Below are positions 54,635 to 64,000 of a stretch of DNA of 64,000 bases, in pieces. The stretch lies in NCBI GenBank assembly GCA_947166625.1, contig CAMVEX010000006.1:1-64000 (forward strand). Direction: 5' to 3'. The notes under the pieces were generated by a model. The model made no database searches. It worked only from the letters and a program-made list of their open reading frames with translations, and was not told the DNA's origin. Positions within the stretch are counted from its first letter, which is position 1, and each line of letters opens with the position of its first letter. The DNA is from an uncultured Clostridia bacterium (lineage in GTDB: Bacteria > Bacillota > Clostridia > Oscillospirales > Acutalibacteraceae). Made by a program: the position numbers and the translations under genes.

Positions 54635-57600
54635 TCAATAATCTTCATCATCGGAAAAATCCGCATCTTCGGCAAAAATATCGTCAACATTTATGAGGGG
54701 ATCCGTATAATCATCATCGTCAAAATAATCATCATCGCTTTCAGCCGGCGAGTCGGAAACGGTGTCATCTTCGATTTCATCGACCCCGATGTCTATTTCT
54801 TCGGGAGGATCCGTATCGTTTTCACCTATCTCCGCCTCATCCAGAGAGACCTCGACGGGAATATCCGCCGTGACGGGAATAACCGGCATCAAGCCGTCCT
54901 CTCCACCTTCGTCATCCTCATATATATCGGCGAATCCGTCATCCTCCTCCGGCTTCATATCAGGCTCTTCCGTGGCATTATTATCCGGGGTTTCTTCCTC
55001 TTCATAATCATCTTCAAATTCATCTTCATCCTCGATGATATCGGCAAAATCACCCGCGCTGTCATCTTCATCAAAATCTCCGGTTTCGACAGCTTCGATA
55101 TCATCAAGCTCTTCCTCTTCTTCGGAATTATCAATATCATTGAAGCTCATCTGGACATTATGATCGGATTTGCCGCCCTGCGCGAGCGCCTGCCTCTCAT
55201 ACCATTCCTGAGCGGAAATGAGGACCTGCCTGGGTTTCGCGCCCTCGGAGGCGCCGACGATCCCCGTTTCTTCAAGCTGATCCATAACTCTGGAGGCTCT
55301 CGCATAGCCGAGCTTGAGCTTCTTTTGAAGCATTGTGGTCGAAGCCTGACCCGCCTGAATGACGACCTCCGCCGCCTGATTATACATCGGGTCAAGTATA
55401 TCGTCGCCTTCGGCATCGGCGCCGTGTTTGCCCTCGGCCTCGGCGGCTTTCGCGTCGATTTCACGCATGATCTCGTCGCTGTATTCGGCGGGAGTCTGCG
55501 ATTTGATATGATTAACTATTCTCTCAACTTCATCATCCGCGATATAGCAGCCCTGAATTCTGGTCGGAGCGCTTGCGCCGACGGGGGCGAAGAGCATATC
55601 GCCGTTACCGAGAAGTTTCTCGGCGCCGCCTCTGTCAAGGATGATCCTCGAATCCATCAGCGATGAAACATAGAGGGCGATCCTCGAGGGGATATTCGCT
55701 TTGATAAGACCGGTAATTACGTCGGCGGTAGGTCTTTGGGTGGCAATAACAAGATGGATACCCGCCGCGCGCGCCATCTGGGCGAGGCGGCATATCGAAT
55801 CCTCGACCTCTTTGGGCGAGGTCATCATCAGATCGGAAAGCTCGTCTATGAATATAACGATACGGTGCATTTTTTCCATATCGTCTCTGCCTGAGCAGAG
55901 TTTATTGAAGCCGTCGATTTCCCTCACGCCGTGCTCGGCAAAGAGTTTATAGCGCTTCTCCATCTCGCTGACAGCCCAGCCGAGAGCGCCCGCCGCCTTA
56001 CGCGGATTTGAAACAACGGGGATCTCAAGATGGGCGATCCCGTTATAAACGGTAAACTCGACCTGCTTGGGGTCTATCATCACAAGGCGCACCTCATCGG
56101 GAGAGGCATTGTAAAGGATGGAAACGATCATAGAATTAAGGCATACGGACTTACCGGAGCCCGTGGTACCCGCAACGAGCAGATGAGGCATTTTGGCGAT
56201 ATCCGCGAGAATGAGTCTGCCCGTGATATCCTTACCCAGAGCAACGCTCAGCTTGCTCTTTGAGCCGGCGCGTCTGTATTCATCGGTATCTATCATTTCG
56301 CGCATCGTAACGGTGGATTTTGCCTCGTTTGGCACCTCGATACCTATGGCGGATTTACCGGGTATGGGCGCTTCGATTCTGACGCTTCTCGCCGCAAGCC
56401 GCAGCGCTATATCATCCGAAAGGGATGTGATTTTGGAAATGCGCACGCCCGCATCGGGCACAAGCTCATATCTTGTAACCGAAGGGCCTCTCACGATATT
56501 GGTTATCTCGGCTCTGATCTTGAAGCTGTCAAGAGTTCCTATGAGTTTATTTGCGCCCTGTCTCTGCCTGTCCTCGATATTGACGGCGGACTCATAATTA
56601 TGAGGAAGCTCGAGCAGGTCTATGGGCGGAAGCATATATTTCTCGGAAGTTACGCGTATCTCTCCGTTTTCGGAGGGCTCGGGCTGCTTCTTTTCGGCAG
56701 GTTCGGGCTTCTCCGCTTTGGGCTTTTTGCGTTTATCTTTCTTTGCCGGGGTTTCGGGTACTTCAACCGATTGAGCCGCATTTGCCGCCGCCTGAGCAAC
56801 GGTAAGCGAAGCGGGCACCGCCGCAACAGCCTGACCCGCGGTCTGAACAACAGCGGGCATCGAAGGCTCTGCGAGGGTATCGACCGCTGCGCCTGCGCCG
56901 GGCAGTTTTATCGAAATATCGCTCCCCGAGTTAAACTCCGAAGGCGACGGGTGATTTTCTTCTTTATTATCCGTGATCGAGGGCGGAGTTTTGGCTCTGC
57001 GCCTTGATTCCTCAAGGAGGGCTTTTTCGGCTTCTTCCTCTTCTCTGAGCCTTTGCTCCTCTTCCATGGCCTCTCTCTCAAGCCTTCTCTGCTCACGCTC
57101 GGCGGCCTTACGCGAATAATCCTCTTTGCCTTTTTTGCCCGCTTTAGCAAAGAAACGGACAATGCCGGGAATCGTGATGCCGGTCATAAACATAAAGGCG
57201 GCAAAGGCGAGAATTATAACGGAGATAAGGGCGCCCGTCCTGCCGAAGAATTTGCCTGCGGCTCCGCCGACAAAAGCGCCGAGAGCCCCTCCGCTCCATT
57301 TGGAATTGGGATCGATCCAGACCTCATTCACCTGCTTGAGAAGCTCGGTATCCGTGATATAAGCCGCTTCTTTTGAAATAAGGTGGATAACCGACGAAAG
57401 GAATATGACAAATATTCCCGAAAAAACCACATTGACCGCCGCGCTTTTGACAGCTCTGTTTTTGGCGGTGGTGTAGCAAAGATAAAAGAAAATCAAAGGC
57501 ACTATAAATGCCGAAAAGCCGAAGGCTCCGAAAAGGGCATTGTGGATGACCTGCCATGCGCTTTCGCCCTCAACCAAAACTACGGCAAGGGTAAAAAGCC

Positions 57601-57826
57601 CCAGGCAGAAGAACGCTATCCCCGCGCCCTGTCTTTTGCCGAAGCTGTCATCCGCCGCGGTCTGCACACCGGCGGGCGCCGCCTTTGATTTGGCAGAGGA
57701 GCCCCCTGCCGCGGCGCGGGTCTGAGCCGGCTTTGACGCGGTCTTTTTAGGTATATCCGGCTCCTTCTTTTTTACGCTTTTTGAAGCGCCGGAAGGTTTC
57801 GCTGATTTTTTTGAGGTATTCGCCAC
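54635..57826 (-). CDS. ftsK: FtsK/SpoIIIE DNA translocase with long acidic C-terminal extension
   Basis: Four-TM N-term; HLLVAGTTGSGKSVCLNSMI Walker A; VIFIDELSDLMM; gamma winged helix LQKKLKLGYARASRVMDQLEETGIVG. Confidence 0.95.
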   Translation of the reverse strand: MANTSKKSAKPSGASKSVKKKEPDIPKKTASKPAQTRAAAGGSSAKSKAAPAGVQTAADDSFGKRQGAGIAFFCLGLFTLAVVLVEGESAWQVIHNALFGAFGFSAFIVPLIFFYLCYTTAKNRAVKSAAVNVVFSGIFVIFLSSVIHLISKEAAYITDTELLKQVNEVWIDPNSKWSGGALGAFVGGAAGKFFGRTGALISVIILAFAAFMFMTGITIPGIVRFFAKAGKKGKEDYSRKAAEREQRRLEREAMEEEQRLREEEEAEKALLEESRRRAKTPPSITDNKEENHPSPSEFNSGSDISIKLPGAGAAVDTLAEPSMPAVVQTAGQAVAAVPASLTVAQAAANAAQSVEVPETPAKKDKRKKPKAEKPEPAEKKQPEPSENGEIRVTSEKYMLPPIDLLELPHNYESAVNIEDRQRQGANKLIGTLDSFKIRAEITNIVRGPSVTRYELVPDAGVRISKITSLSDDIALRLAARSVRIEAPIPGKSAIGIEVPNEAKSTVTMREMIDTDEYRRAGSKSKLSVALGKDITGRLILADIAKMPHLLVAGTTGSGKSVCLNSMIVSILYNASPDEVRLVMIDPKQVEFTVYNGIAHLEIPVVSNPRKAAGALGWAVSEMEKRYKLFAEHGVREIDGFNKLCSGRDDMEKMHRIVIFIDELSDLMMTSPKEVEDSICRLAQMARAAGIHLVIATQRPTADVITGLIKANIPSRIALYVSSLMDSRIILDRGGAEKLLGNGDMLFAPVGASAPTRIQGCYIADDEVERIVNHIKSQTPAEYSDEIMREIDAKAAEAEGKHGADAEGDDILDPMYNQAAEVVIQAGQASTTMLQKKLKLGYARASRVMDQLEETGIVGASEGAKPRQVLISAQEWYERQALAQGGKSDHNVQMSFNDIDNSEEEEELDDIEAVETGDFDEDDSAGDFADIIEDEDEFEDDYEEEETPDNNATEEPDMKPEEDDGFADIYEDDEGGEDGLMPVIPVTADIPVEVSLDEAEIGENDTDPPEEIDIGVDEIEDDTVSDSPAESDDDYFDDDDYTDPLINVDDIFAEDADFSDDEDY

Positions 57827-57887
57827 TTAAATTTCCCCCTGTTATCTGAATTGTGAGCAACATTTATCCATTATGTTATAATAAATC

Positions 57888-57916
57888 ATTATAACACCCG
57901 AAAAAGAAAAATTCAA
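57888..57916 (-). promoter_or_regulatory. Sigma-A-type promoter for ftsK
   Basis: -35 TTGAAT (57911-57916 rc), 17-nt spacer, -10 TATAAT (57888-57893 rc), -10 lies in palindrome GTTATAATaaatcATTATAAC (57875-57895). Confidence 0.65.
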
Positions 57917-57947
57917 TAATAAAGACAATATTTTGTGACTGTATGAG

Positions 57948-57976
57948 TTGAAAAATACAATTTGTAGTGATAAAAT
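57948..57976 (+). promoter_or_regulatory. Sigma-A-type promoter for sirtuin gene
   Basis: TTGAAA (57948-57953), 17-nt spacer, TAAAAT (57971-57976). Confidence 0.7.
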
Positions 57977-57994
57977 CTTTTTGAGGTGACTTCA

Positions 57995-58717
57995 ATGGAA
58001 GATAAGATCGCAAGGCTCAACGAAATGATCGCCGAGAGTAATTCCATAGTTTTTTTCGGCGGAGCAGGCGTTTCGACAGAGAGCGGAATACCCGATTTCC
58101 GCTCCGCGGACGGCATATACATGATGAATTACAAATATCCGCCCGAGGAGATAATCAGCAGGAGTTTTTTTGACGCCCACCCCGTTGAATTTTTTGAATT
58201 TTACAAAAAATACTTCTACTATCCCGACGCGAAGCCGAATATCACCCATCTGAAGCTCGCGGAACTTGAGAGAGCGGGAAAGCTGAGCGCCGTGGTAACT
58301 CAGAATATTGACGGATTGCATACGGACGCGGGCAGCAAAACGGTCTATGAGCTTCACGGCTCGGTGCTTCGCAACTATTGCATGAAATGCTCAAAGAGCT
58401 ACACGATAGATTATGTGGTAAATTCGCAGGGGATCCCGAGATGCAGCTGCGGAGGGATCATAAAGCCCGATGTTGTGCTCTATGAAGAATCGCTTGACGA
58501 AGATGTTATCGGCGGCGCCGTTAAAGCCATTTCGGGCGCGGATATGCTCATAGTTGCCGGCACTTCGCTGAGAGTTTATCCCGCGGCGGGATTCATCAGA
58601 TATTTCAAGGGCAGGCATCTCGTTCTCATCAACCGCGATTCAACGGATATGGACGGGCTTTTCGGGCTCGTGATAAAAGGAAATCTCGGAGATGTGATGA
58701 GTATAATCACAATATAA
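57995..58717 (+). CDS. NAD-dependent protein deacylase, Sir2 family
   Basis: VFFGGAGVSTESGIPDFRS, VVTQNIDGLHTDAGS, YELHGS, CMKC...CSCGG zinc motif; ATG 57995 with upstream tgaggtg. Confidence 0.95.
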   Translation: MEDKIARLNEMIAESNSIVFFGGAGVSTESGIPDFRSADGIYMMNYKYPPEEIISRSFFDAHPVEFFEFYKKYFYYPDAKPNITHLKLAELERAGKLSAVVTQNIDGLHTDAGSKTVYELHGSVLRNYCMKCSKSYTIDYVVNSQGIPRCSCGGIIKPDVVLYEESLDEDVIGGAVKAISGADMLIVAGTSLRVYPAAGFIRYFKGRHLVLINRDSTDMDGLFGLVIKGNLGDVMSIITI

Positions 58718-58727
58718 TGAAAATATA

Positions 58728-58756
58728 TTGATATATTTTTGCCGAAGTGATATAAT
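58728..58756 (+). promoter_or_regulatory. Sigma-A-type promoter for glycerol-3-P dehydrogenase-like operon
   Basis: TTGATA (58728-58733), 17-nt spacer, TATAAT (58751-58756). Confidence 0.7.
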
Positions 58757-58816
58757 CTATTTTCAGACGGCAAGTCGAAGTGTGTAAGTCAAAATAAAAA
58801 AGCGGAGGTTCGATTT

Positions 58817-60247
58817 ATGATCTATGACGCAGCAATTATCGGCGCAGGCGTTTCGGGAGCTTTTATCGCCCGCGAGCTGAGCCGCTACGATATTAAAATT
58901 GCGCTGCTCGAAAAATGCAATGATCCCGCTACGGGGACGTCAAAGGCAAATTCGGGAATAGTTCATTCGGGATTTGACGCCGTTCCCGGCACTCTGAAAG
59001 CAAAGCTCAATGTCAAAGGGACAGCTCTCATGCCCAAGGTCTGCAAAGAGCTGAATGTTCCCTTCAAGCAGCTCGGCTCACTCCTCGCGGCATTTTCGGA
59101 TGAGGAAATCAAAACTCTCGAAATGCTCAAAGAAAGAGGCGAGAAAAACGGCGTTGAAGGGCTCGAGATCTATGATTCAAAGAAGCTTCACGAGCTTGAG
59201 CCGATGGTAAACGAAAGCGCCGTCGCCGCTCTCTGGGCTCCGAGCGCCGGTATAGTATGCCCGTATGAGCTGACCATAGCCGCCACGGAAAATGCGGTTG
59301 AAAACGGAGCGGAATTCATCAGGAATTTCAAGGTGACCTCAATTGAGCATGACGGCTCGGTATTCACCGTTTCAAGCGGCGAAAACTCCGTAAAAGCCAA
59401 ATATGTGATAAACGCGGCAGGCGTTTACTGCGACGAGATCGCCGCCATGATAGGCGATAATTCGATCCATACCATTGTGCGCAAGGGCGAATATATGCTC
59501 TGCGACAAATCGGCAGGCAAGACGGTCGGCCGCACCATTTTCCAATGCCCGACAAAAATGGGCAAGGGAGTGCTCGTAACTCAGACGGTTGACGGAAACC
59601 TGCTCATCGGCCCGAGCGCAACGGATATAGACGAAAAAGATAATACAGACACTACCTCAGACACGCTCTCCGCAATTCTGGAGAAGGCGAAAAAGACCGT
59701 ACCCACCCTGACTACAAGGGATGTCATCACCTCATTCGCAGGTCTGAGGGCTCATCTTGAATGCGACGATTTCATTATTGAAAAAAGCAGCGCAAACGAT
59801 AAATTCATCAATGTAGCCGGAATAGAATCTCCCGGCCTTTCATCCGCTCCGGCAATAGGTCTTTATGTCGCGGATATGATAGTTTCCGAGTGCGGAGCAA
59901 AAGAAAAAGAGAACTTCAATCCCGAGAGAAAAGCGCCGGTCCGCTTCAGAAATATGACTAACGAAGAGCGCAAAGCGCTGGTCGAAAAAAATCCCGCTTA
60001 CGGCAGGATAATATGCAGATGCGAAACCGTCACCGAGGGCGAGATCATTGACGCCATCAGAGCCCCTGCCGGCGCGAGAGACGTTGACGGAGTCAAGAGA
60101 AGGACCCGAGCGGGTATGGGCAGATGCCAGGGCGGATTCTGCGGCTCAAAGGTGGTCGAGCTTCTCGCAAAAGAGCTCGGAACGGAGATCAACGAGATAA
60201 CAAAATTCGGCGGAGACTCAAAAATAATCTATGAGAGAACAAAGTGA
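58817..60247 (+). CDS. FAD-dependent oxidoreductase, anaerobic glycerol-3-phosphate dehydrogenase subunit A-like with BFD-type [2Fe-2S] domain
   Basis: AAIIGAGVSGAFIARELSRYDIKIALLEK; IICRCETVTEGEIIDAIR...RRTRAGMGRCQGGFC. Confidence 0.92.
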   Translation: MIYDAAIIGAGVSGAFIARELSRYDIKIALLEKCNDPATGTSKANSGIVHSGFDAVPGTLKAKLNVKGTALMPKVCKELNVPFKQLGSLLAAFSDEEIKTLEMLKERGEKNGVEGLEIYDSKKLHELEPMVNESAVAALWAPSAGIVCPYELTIAATENAVENGAEFIRNFKVTSIEHDGSVFTVSSGENSVKAKYVINAAGVYCDEIAAMIGDNSIHTIVRKGEYMLCDKSAGKTVGRTIFQCPTKMGKGVLVTQTVDGNLLIGPSATDIDEKDNTDTTSDTLSAILEKAKKTVPTLTTRDVITSFAGLRAHLECDDFIIEKSSANDKFINVAGIESPGLSSAPAIGLYVADMIVSECGAKEKENFNPERKAPVRFRNMTNEERKALVEKNPAYGRIICRCETVTEGEIIDAIRAPAGARDVDGVKRRTRAGMGRCQGGFCGSKVVELLAKELGTEINEITKFGGDSKIIYERTK

Positions 60248-60261
60248 GAGGAGGAACTGCA

Positions 60262-61515
60262 ATGCTTAATTACGATATAGTCGTTGTGGGCGGAGGCCCC
60301 GCAGGTATGGCGGCTGCCATAAAGGCCAAAGAATGCGGCGTTGACAGCATACTCATTCTCGAAAGAGCCGAAACTCTCGGCGGAATTCTCGAGCAGTGTA
60401 TTCATACCGGATTCGGTTTGCAGTATTTCGGCGAACAGCTTTCCGGCCCCGAATACGCTGACAGATTCATTGAGCAGGTCAACGCTCTTGAAATAGAGTA
60501 TAAGACGGACACCATGGTCCTCGATATCACGGAGGATAAGACGGTATATGCCGTAAATAAAAAAGACGGAATGCTTGAAATAAAAGCAAAATCCGTGATC
60601 CTCGCAATGGGATGCCGCGAGAGACCGAGGGGCGCTCTCAACATAGCGGGCACAAGAGCCTCCGGCATAATGACCGCAGGCACCGCTCAAAAATATGTAA
60701 ATATAGACGGATATATGCCCGGCAAAAAGGTTGTTATACTCGGCTCGGGCGATATAGGTCTGATCATGGCGCGCCGTATGACCCTTGAGGGCGCGAAGGT
60801 TGAATGCGTCTGCGAGCTTATGCCCTATTCAAGCGGCCTTACAAGAAACATAGTCCAGTGCCTTGAAGATTTTGATATTCCCCTTTATCTGAGCACGACC
60901 GTAATCGATATCCACGGCAAAGACAGAGTTACGGGAGTTACGATAGCAAGCGTTGACGAAAACAGAAAGCCGATCCCCGGCTCCGAGAGATACATTGAGT
61001 GCGACACTCTGCTGCTCTCCGTCGGCCTTATCCCCGAAAACGAGCTTACGAAAAATATCGGGATCGGTCTTGACAGAGTGACCAACGGCGCGGTGGTGGA
61101 TGAATACAGGCAGACCGATCATGAAGGAATTTTTGCCTGCGGCAATGTGCTTCACGTCCACGACCTGGTCGATTTTGTAACGCAGGAGAGCCAGATCGCA
61201 GGCGAAGGCGCCGCAAAATATGTCAAGGGCGAAAAGAGCGAGCCCGAATATATCTTTGCCAAGGGAATCGGCGCGGTGAGATATATCGTTCCCCAAAAGA
61301 TAAATATCAAAAACGATGGCGATGTCAAGCTGTTTTTCAGGGTAGGCTCGACATTCAAAAACGCCACGGTAAAGGTTTCATACAACGGCGGCGAAATCAT
61401 CAGCCGCAAGCGCCCGAGGCTGGCGCCCGGCGAAATGGAAAATGTGACGATCAAAAACAGTATGCTCCGGGAATTCTCCGAGGGCGGAACTATCGAAATA
61501 ACGGTGGAGGCGTGA
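60262..61515 (+). CDS. NAD(P)/FAD-dependent oxidoreductase (partner of the GlpA-like protein)
   Basis: YDIVVVGGGPAGMAAAIKAKECG, VVILGSGDIGLIMARRM, GIFACGNVLHVHDLVDFVTQE. Confidence 0.92.
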   Translation: MLNYDIVVVGGGPAGMAAAIKAKECGVDSILILERAETLGGILEQCIHTGFGLQYFGEQLSGPEYADRFIEQVNALEIEYKTDTMVLDITEDKTVYAVNKKDGMLEIKAKSVILAMGCRERPRGALNIAGTRASGIMTAGTAQKYVNIDGYMPGKKVVILGSGDIGLIMARRMTLEGAKVECVCELMPYSSGLTRNIVQCLEDFDIPLYLSTTVIDIHGKDRVTGVTIASVDENRKPIPGSERYIECDTLLLSVGLIPENELTKNIGIGLDRVTNGAVVDEYRQTDHEGIFACGNVLHVHDLVDFVTQESQIAGEGAAKYVKGEKSEPEYIFAKGIGAVRYIVPQKINIKNDGDVKLFFRVGSTFKNATVKVSYNGGEIISRKRPRLAPGEMENVTIKNSMLREFSEGGTIEITVEA

Positions 61516-61519
61516 AATC

Positions 61520-61885
61520 ATGATAAGAAACATAACATGCGTAACATGCCCCATGGGATGCAGCATAGCAGTTGAGATCAACGAAGCGGGCGAGATAATT
61601 TCCATAACCGGAAACACCTGCAAGCGCGGCGAAACTTATGCCGCAAACGAAGTGACTCATCCCGCAAGAAGCCTTGCAACAACGGTAAGGGTCAACGGCG
61701 GAGTTTACAATGTAGTTCCCTGCAAATCAAGCGACGATCTGCCGAAAGAAAAGATATTTGACTGTATGAAGGAAATCAACTCCGCAAGAGTTGACGCCCC
61801 CGTTAAGCTCGGCGATATTCTCATAGAGAATGTGTGCGGCACGGGCATCAATATCATCGCTACAAATCACTGCCCCGCAAAATAA
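61520..61885 (+). CDS. DUF1667 Cys-containing protein
   Basis: NITCVTCPMGCSIAVEINEAGEIISITGNTCKRGETYAANEVTHPARSLATTVRV. Confidence 0.92.
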   Translation: MIRNITCVTCPMGCSIAVEINEAGEIISITGNTCKRGETYAANEVTHPARSLATTVRVNGGVYNVVPCKSSDDLPKEKIFDCMKEINSARVDAPVKLGDILIENVCGTGINIIATNHCPAK

Positions 61886-61921
61886 ACGGGCAAAAAGGAT
61901 AATTCAGGAGACAAACCGACT

Positions 61922-63025
61922 ATGGAAAACAGCAAAAACAGATCGATCGTATGGAAAATCATTTCGCTCATTCTTGCAATCGCGCTGATCGCAGTGAGCA
62001 CCTGTTTCGCGATCCACCTCAAAGGCGAAAAAGCCGAAGAAGCGGAAAAGCCGCAGGAAACGCCCGTTCTCACTTTATGGAATGACAGAGCGGTCGCGAA
62101 ATCCGAGCTTATCAACTACATCGAGGCGATAACTGATGAGGGATCGGCTGATTATATCCCTCCCGAGGACAGGATCGCCGTATTTGACCTTGACGGCACT
62201 CTCGTATGCGAAACGGACCCGGTCTATTTTGACCACTGCCTGCTGAAATACCGCGTGCTTGACGATCCGGATTATAAAGACAAGGCGAGCGATTTTGAAA
62301 AGGAAGTTGCCGCTCAGGTAGTCGAATATATGAAAACCGGCTCCTCTCCCTCTACTCTTATGGAAGATCACGGCAGGGCTGTGGCGTCCGCATTTTCGGG
62401 AATGACCATTGACGAATTTGAGGATTACATCGCAGAATTCAAAAAACTCCCCGCCCCCGGCTACAACGGAATGACGATAGGCGAAGCATTTTACAAGCCG
62501 ATGGTCGAGGTCGTAGAATACTTGCAGGCAAACGATTTCAAGGTCTATATCGTCAGCGGAACAGACAGATTCATAGTCCGCGGGCTCGTTAAGGATTCCG
62601 CGCTCAATATCCCCGACAGCCAGATAATCGGCTCGGACGAATCGCTCGCGGCTCCCGACCAGGGCGACACCGACGGCATCGACTATGTATTTGACGATGA
62701 CGATCAGCTCGTTCTCAGCGGAAACTTCATCATTAAAAACCTTGATATGAATAAGGTTACGGTGATAATGCAGGAGATAGGCCAGCAGCCCGTTCTCTCA
62801 TTCGGCAACAGTTCCAGCGACTCGAGCATGGCGGAATATGTTACGACGAATAACAAATATAAGAGCCTTGCCTTCATGCTTTGCTGCGACGATACCGAGC
62901 GTGAAAACGGAAACCCCGAAAAGGCAAAGAAGATGGCAAACAGCTGCACCGAAAACGGCTGGACGGCAATTTCAATGAAAAACGATTGGAAAACCATCTA
63001 CGGCGAAGGCGTAACAAGAAAGTGA
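61922..63025 (+). CDS. Membrane-anchored/secreted HAD-superfamily phosphatase
   Basis: N-term TM; RIAVFDLDGTLVCETDPVYFDHCLLKY; KVYIVSGTDRFIVRGL; SFGNSSSDSSM. Confidence 0.87.
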   Translation: MENSKNRSIVWKIISLILAIALIAVSTCFAIHLKGEKAEEAEKPQETPVLTLWNDRAVAKSELINYIEAITDEGSADYIPPEDRIAVFDLDGTLVCETDPVYFDHCLLKYRVLDDPDYKDKASDFEKEVAAQVVEYMKTGSSPSTLMEDHGRAVASAFSGMTIDEFEDYIAEFKKLPAPGYNGMTIGEAFYKPMVEVVEYLQANDFKVYIVSGTDRFIVRGLVKDSALNIPDSQIIGSDESLAAPDQGDTDGIDYVFDDDDQLVLSGNFIIKNLDMNKVTVIMQEIGQQPVLSFGNSSSDSSMAEYVTTNNKYKSLAFMLCCDDTERENGNPEKAKKMANSCTENGWTAISMKNDWKTIYGEGVTRK

Positions 63026-63063
63026 TTCGCCGCAGAATCACGGAATAAAAACTGATAAAATTT

Positions 63064-63091
63064 CACCCGCAGGGAATAATCCCCGCGGGTG
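63064..63091 (+). terminator. Rho-independent terminator after HAD gene
   Basis: CACCCGCaGGGA-ataa-TCCCcGCGGGTG followed by ttttttg. Confidence 0.85.
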
Positions 63092-63140
63092 TTTTTTGCT
63101 TTATTATGCACCTTGAAAGTGCCGATCGGTATTATAGTTT

Positions 63141-64000
63141 TCAGATTCTTGCAACGCCGCTCTTGCGTGCCGCTTCTGCGACTGCTTTTGCGACTGCGGG
63201 GCCGACTCTCGGATCAAATGCCTTGGGGATGATATAATCCTCGCAAAGCTCTTCATCTGAGATAAGGCTTGAGAGCGCTTCTGCCGCCGCCATCTTCATC
63301 TCTTCGTTGATGTCGCTCGCGCGAACATCGAAAGTGCCGCGGAAAACGCCGGGGAATGCAAGAACGTTATTGATCTGGTTGGGATAGTCGCTTCTGCCGG
63401 TGGAGATAACTCTCGCGCCGCCCGCTTTTGCATCCTCGGGGAAGATTTCGGGGGTAGGATTCGCGCATGCGAAAACGATAGCGTCTTTATTCATGGTTTT
63501 GACCATATCAACGGTAACGGTGCCGGGAGCGGAAACGCCGATAAATACATCCGCGCCTTTGATAACATCCGCGAGAGTGCCCTTTTCGCCGCCGAGATTG
63601 GTGACTTCCGCCATCTCTTCCTTAATCCAGTTAAGGCCTTCTCTGCCCTTGTAGATAGCGCCTTTTCTGTCGGTCATGATGATGTTTTTGAAGCCTGCGG
63701 AAAGGAGGAGCTTGGTGATGGAGATTGCCGCGGCGCCTGCGCCCGAGGTAACCACTCTGACATCCTCTTTCTTTTTGCCTACGACCTTGAGGGCGTTGGT
63801 AAGACCCGCAAGGGTGATTATAGCGGTACCGTGCTGGTCATCGTGGAAAATGGGGATATCGCATTTCTCTTTGAGCTTGCGCTCGATTTCAAAGCAGCGG
63901 GGAGCCGAAATATCCTCAAGGTTTATACCGCCGAATGAGCCGGAAATAAGATAAACGGCGTTTACGAATTCATCAACATCCTTGCTCTTGACGCAGAGAG
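63141..64000 (-). CDS. Malic enzyme (NAD(P)-dependent), 5' end beyond window
   Basis: Frame continues past ORF 63141..63755 to the window end: LEDISAPRCFEIERKLKEKCDIPIFHDDQHGTAIITLAGLTNALKVVGKKKEDVRVVTSGAGAAAISITKLL. Confidence 0.93.
   Translation of the reverse strand, partial: LCVKSKDVDEFVNAVYLISGSFGGINLEDISAPRCFEIERKLKEKCDIPIFHDDQHGTAIITLAGLTNALKVVGKKKEDVRVVTSGAGAAAISITKLLLSAGFKNIIMTDRKGAIYKGREGLNWIKEEMAEVTNLGGEKGTLADVIKGADVFIGVSAPGTVTVDMVKTMNKDAIVFACANPTPEIFPEDAKAGGARVISTGRSDYPNQINNVLAFPGVFRGTFDVRASDINEEMKMAAAEALSSLISDEELCEDYIIPKAFDPRVGPAVAKAVAEAARKSGVARI

Overview
This window looks like a chromosomal segment from a Clostridia/Ruminococcaceae-like Firmicute (inferred from gene content and codon style; taxonomy not tested). 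It is almost fully coding. Most of it is housekeeping: glgP/tadA, rlmD, a folate cluster (folE-P-B-K), rpe, split transketolase, rluD-like/lspA/divIVA/sepF, miaA/mutL/mutS/miaB, ftsK, sir2, and an anaerobic glycerol-3-phosphate dehydrogenase-like trio. A truncated secreted DUF6273/MBG-like protein lies at the left edge and a truncated malic enzyme at the right edge. Accessory content is concentrated at about 14.9-23.0 kb. I saw no rRNA, tRNA, CRISPR array, transposase or integrase. The two strongest leads are: (1) a three-gene Rnf-like membrane module (RnfD/RnfE/RnfA-like, 30638-33013) without adjacent RnfB/C/G, in which three of the four cysteines expected to ligate the intramembrane Fe-S cluster appear replaced, while an RnfD-type flavin-accepting threonine may be retained; (2) a non-coding hairpin array (15504-15700) with an exact 18-nt period, in which three identical ATGAATTG 8-mers compete for one CAATTCAT just upstream of the RBS of a small ORF that carries an in-frame TAG. 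Other leads are two genes whose best start is ACG, a possible leaderless mRNA, and a ~170-aa acidic extension on FtsK. All family calls come from reading the translations; no database search was run.
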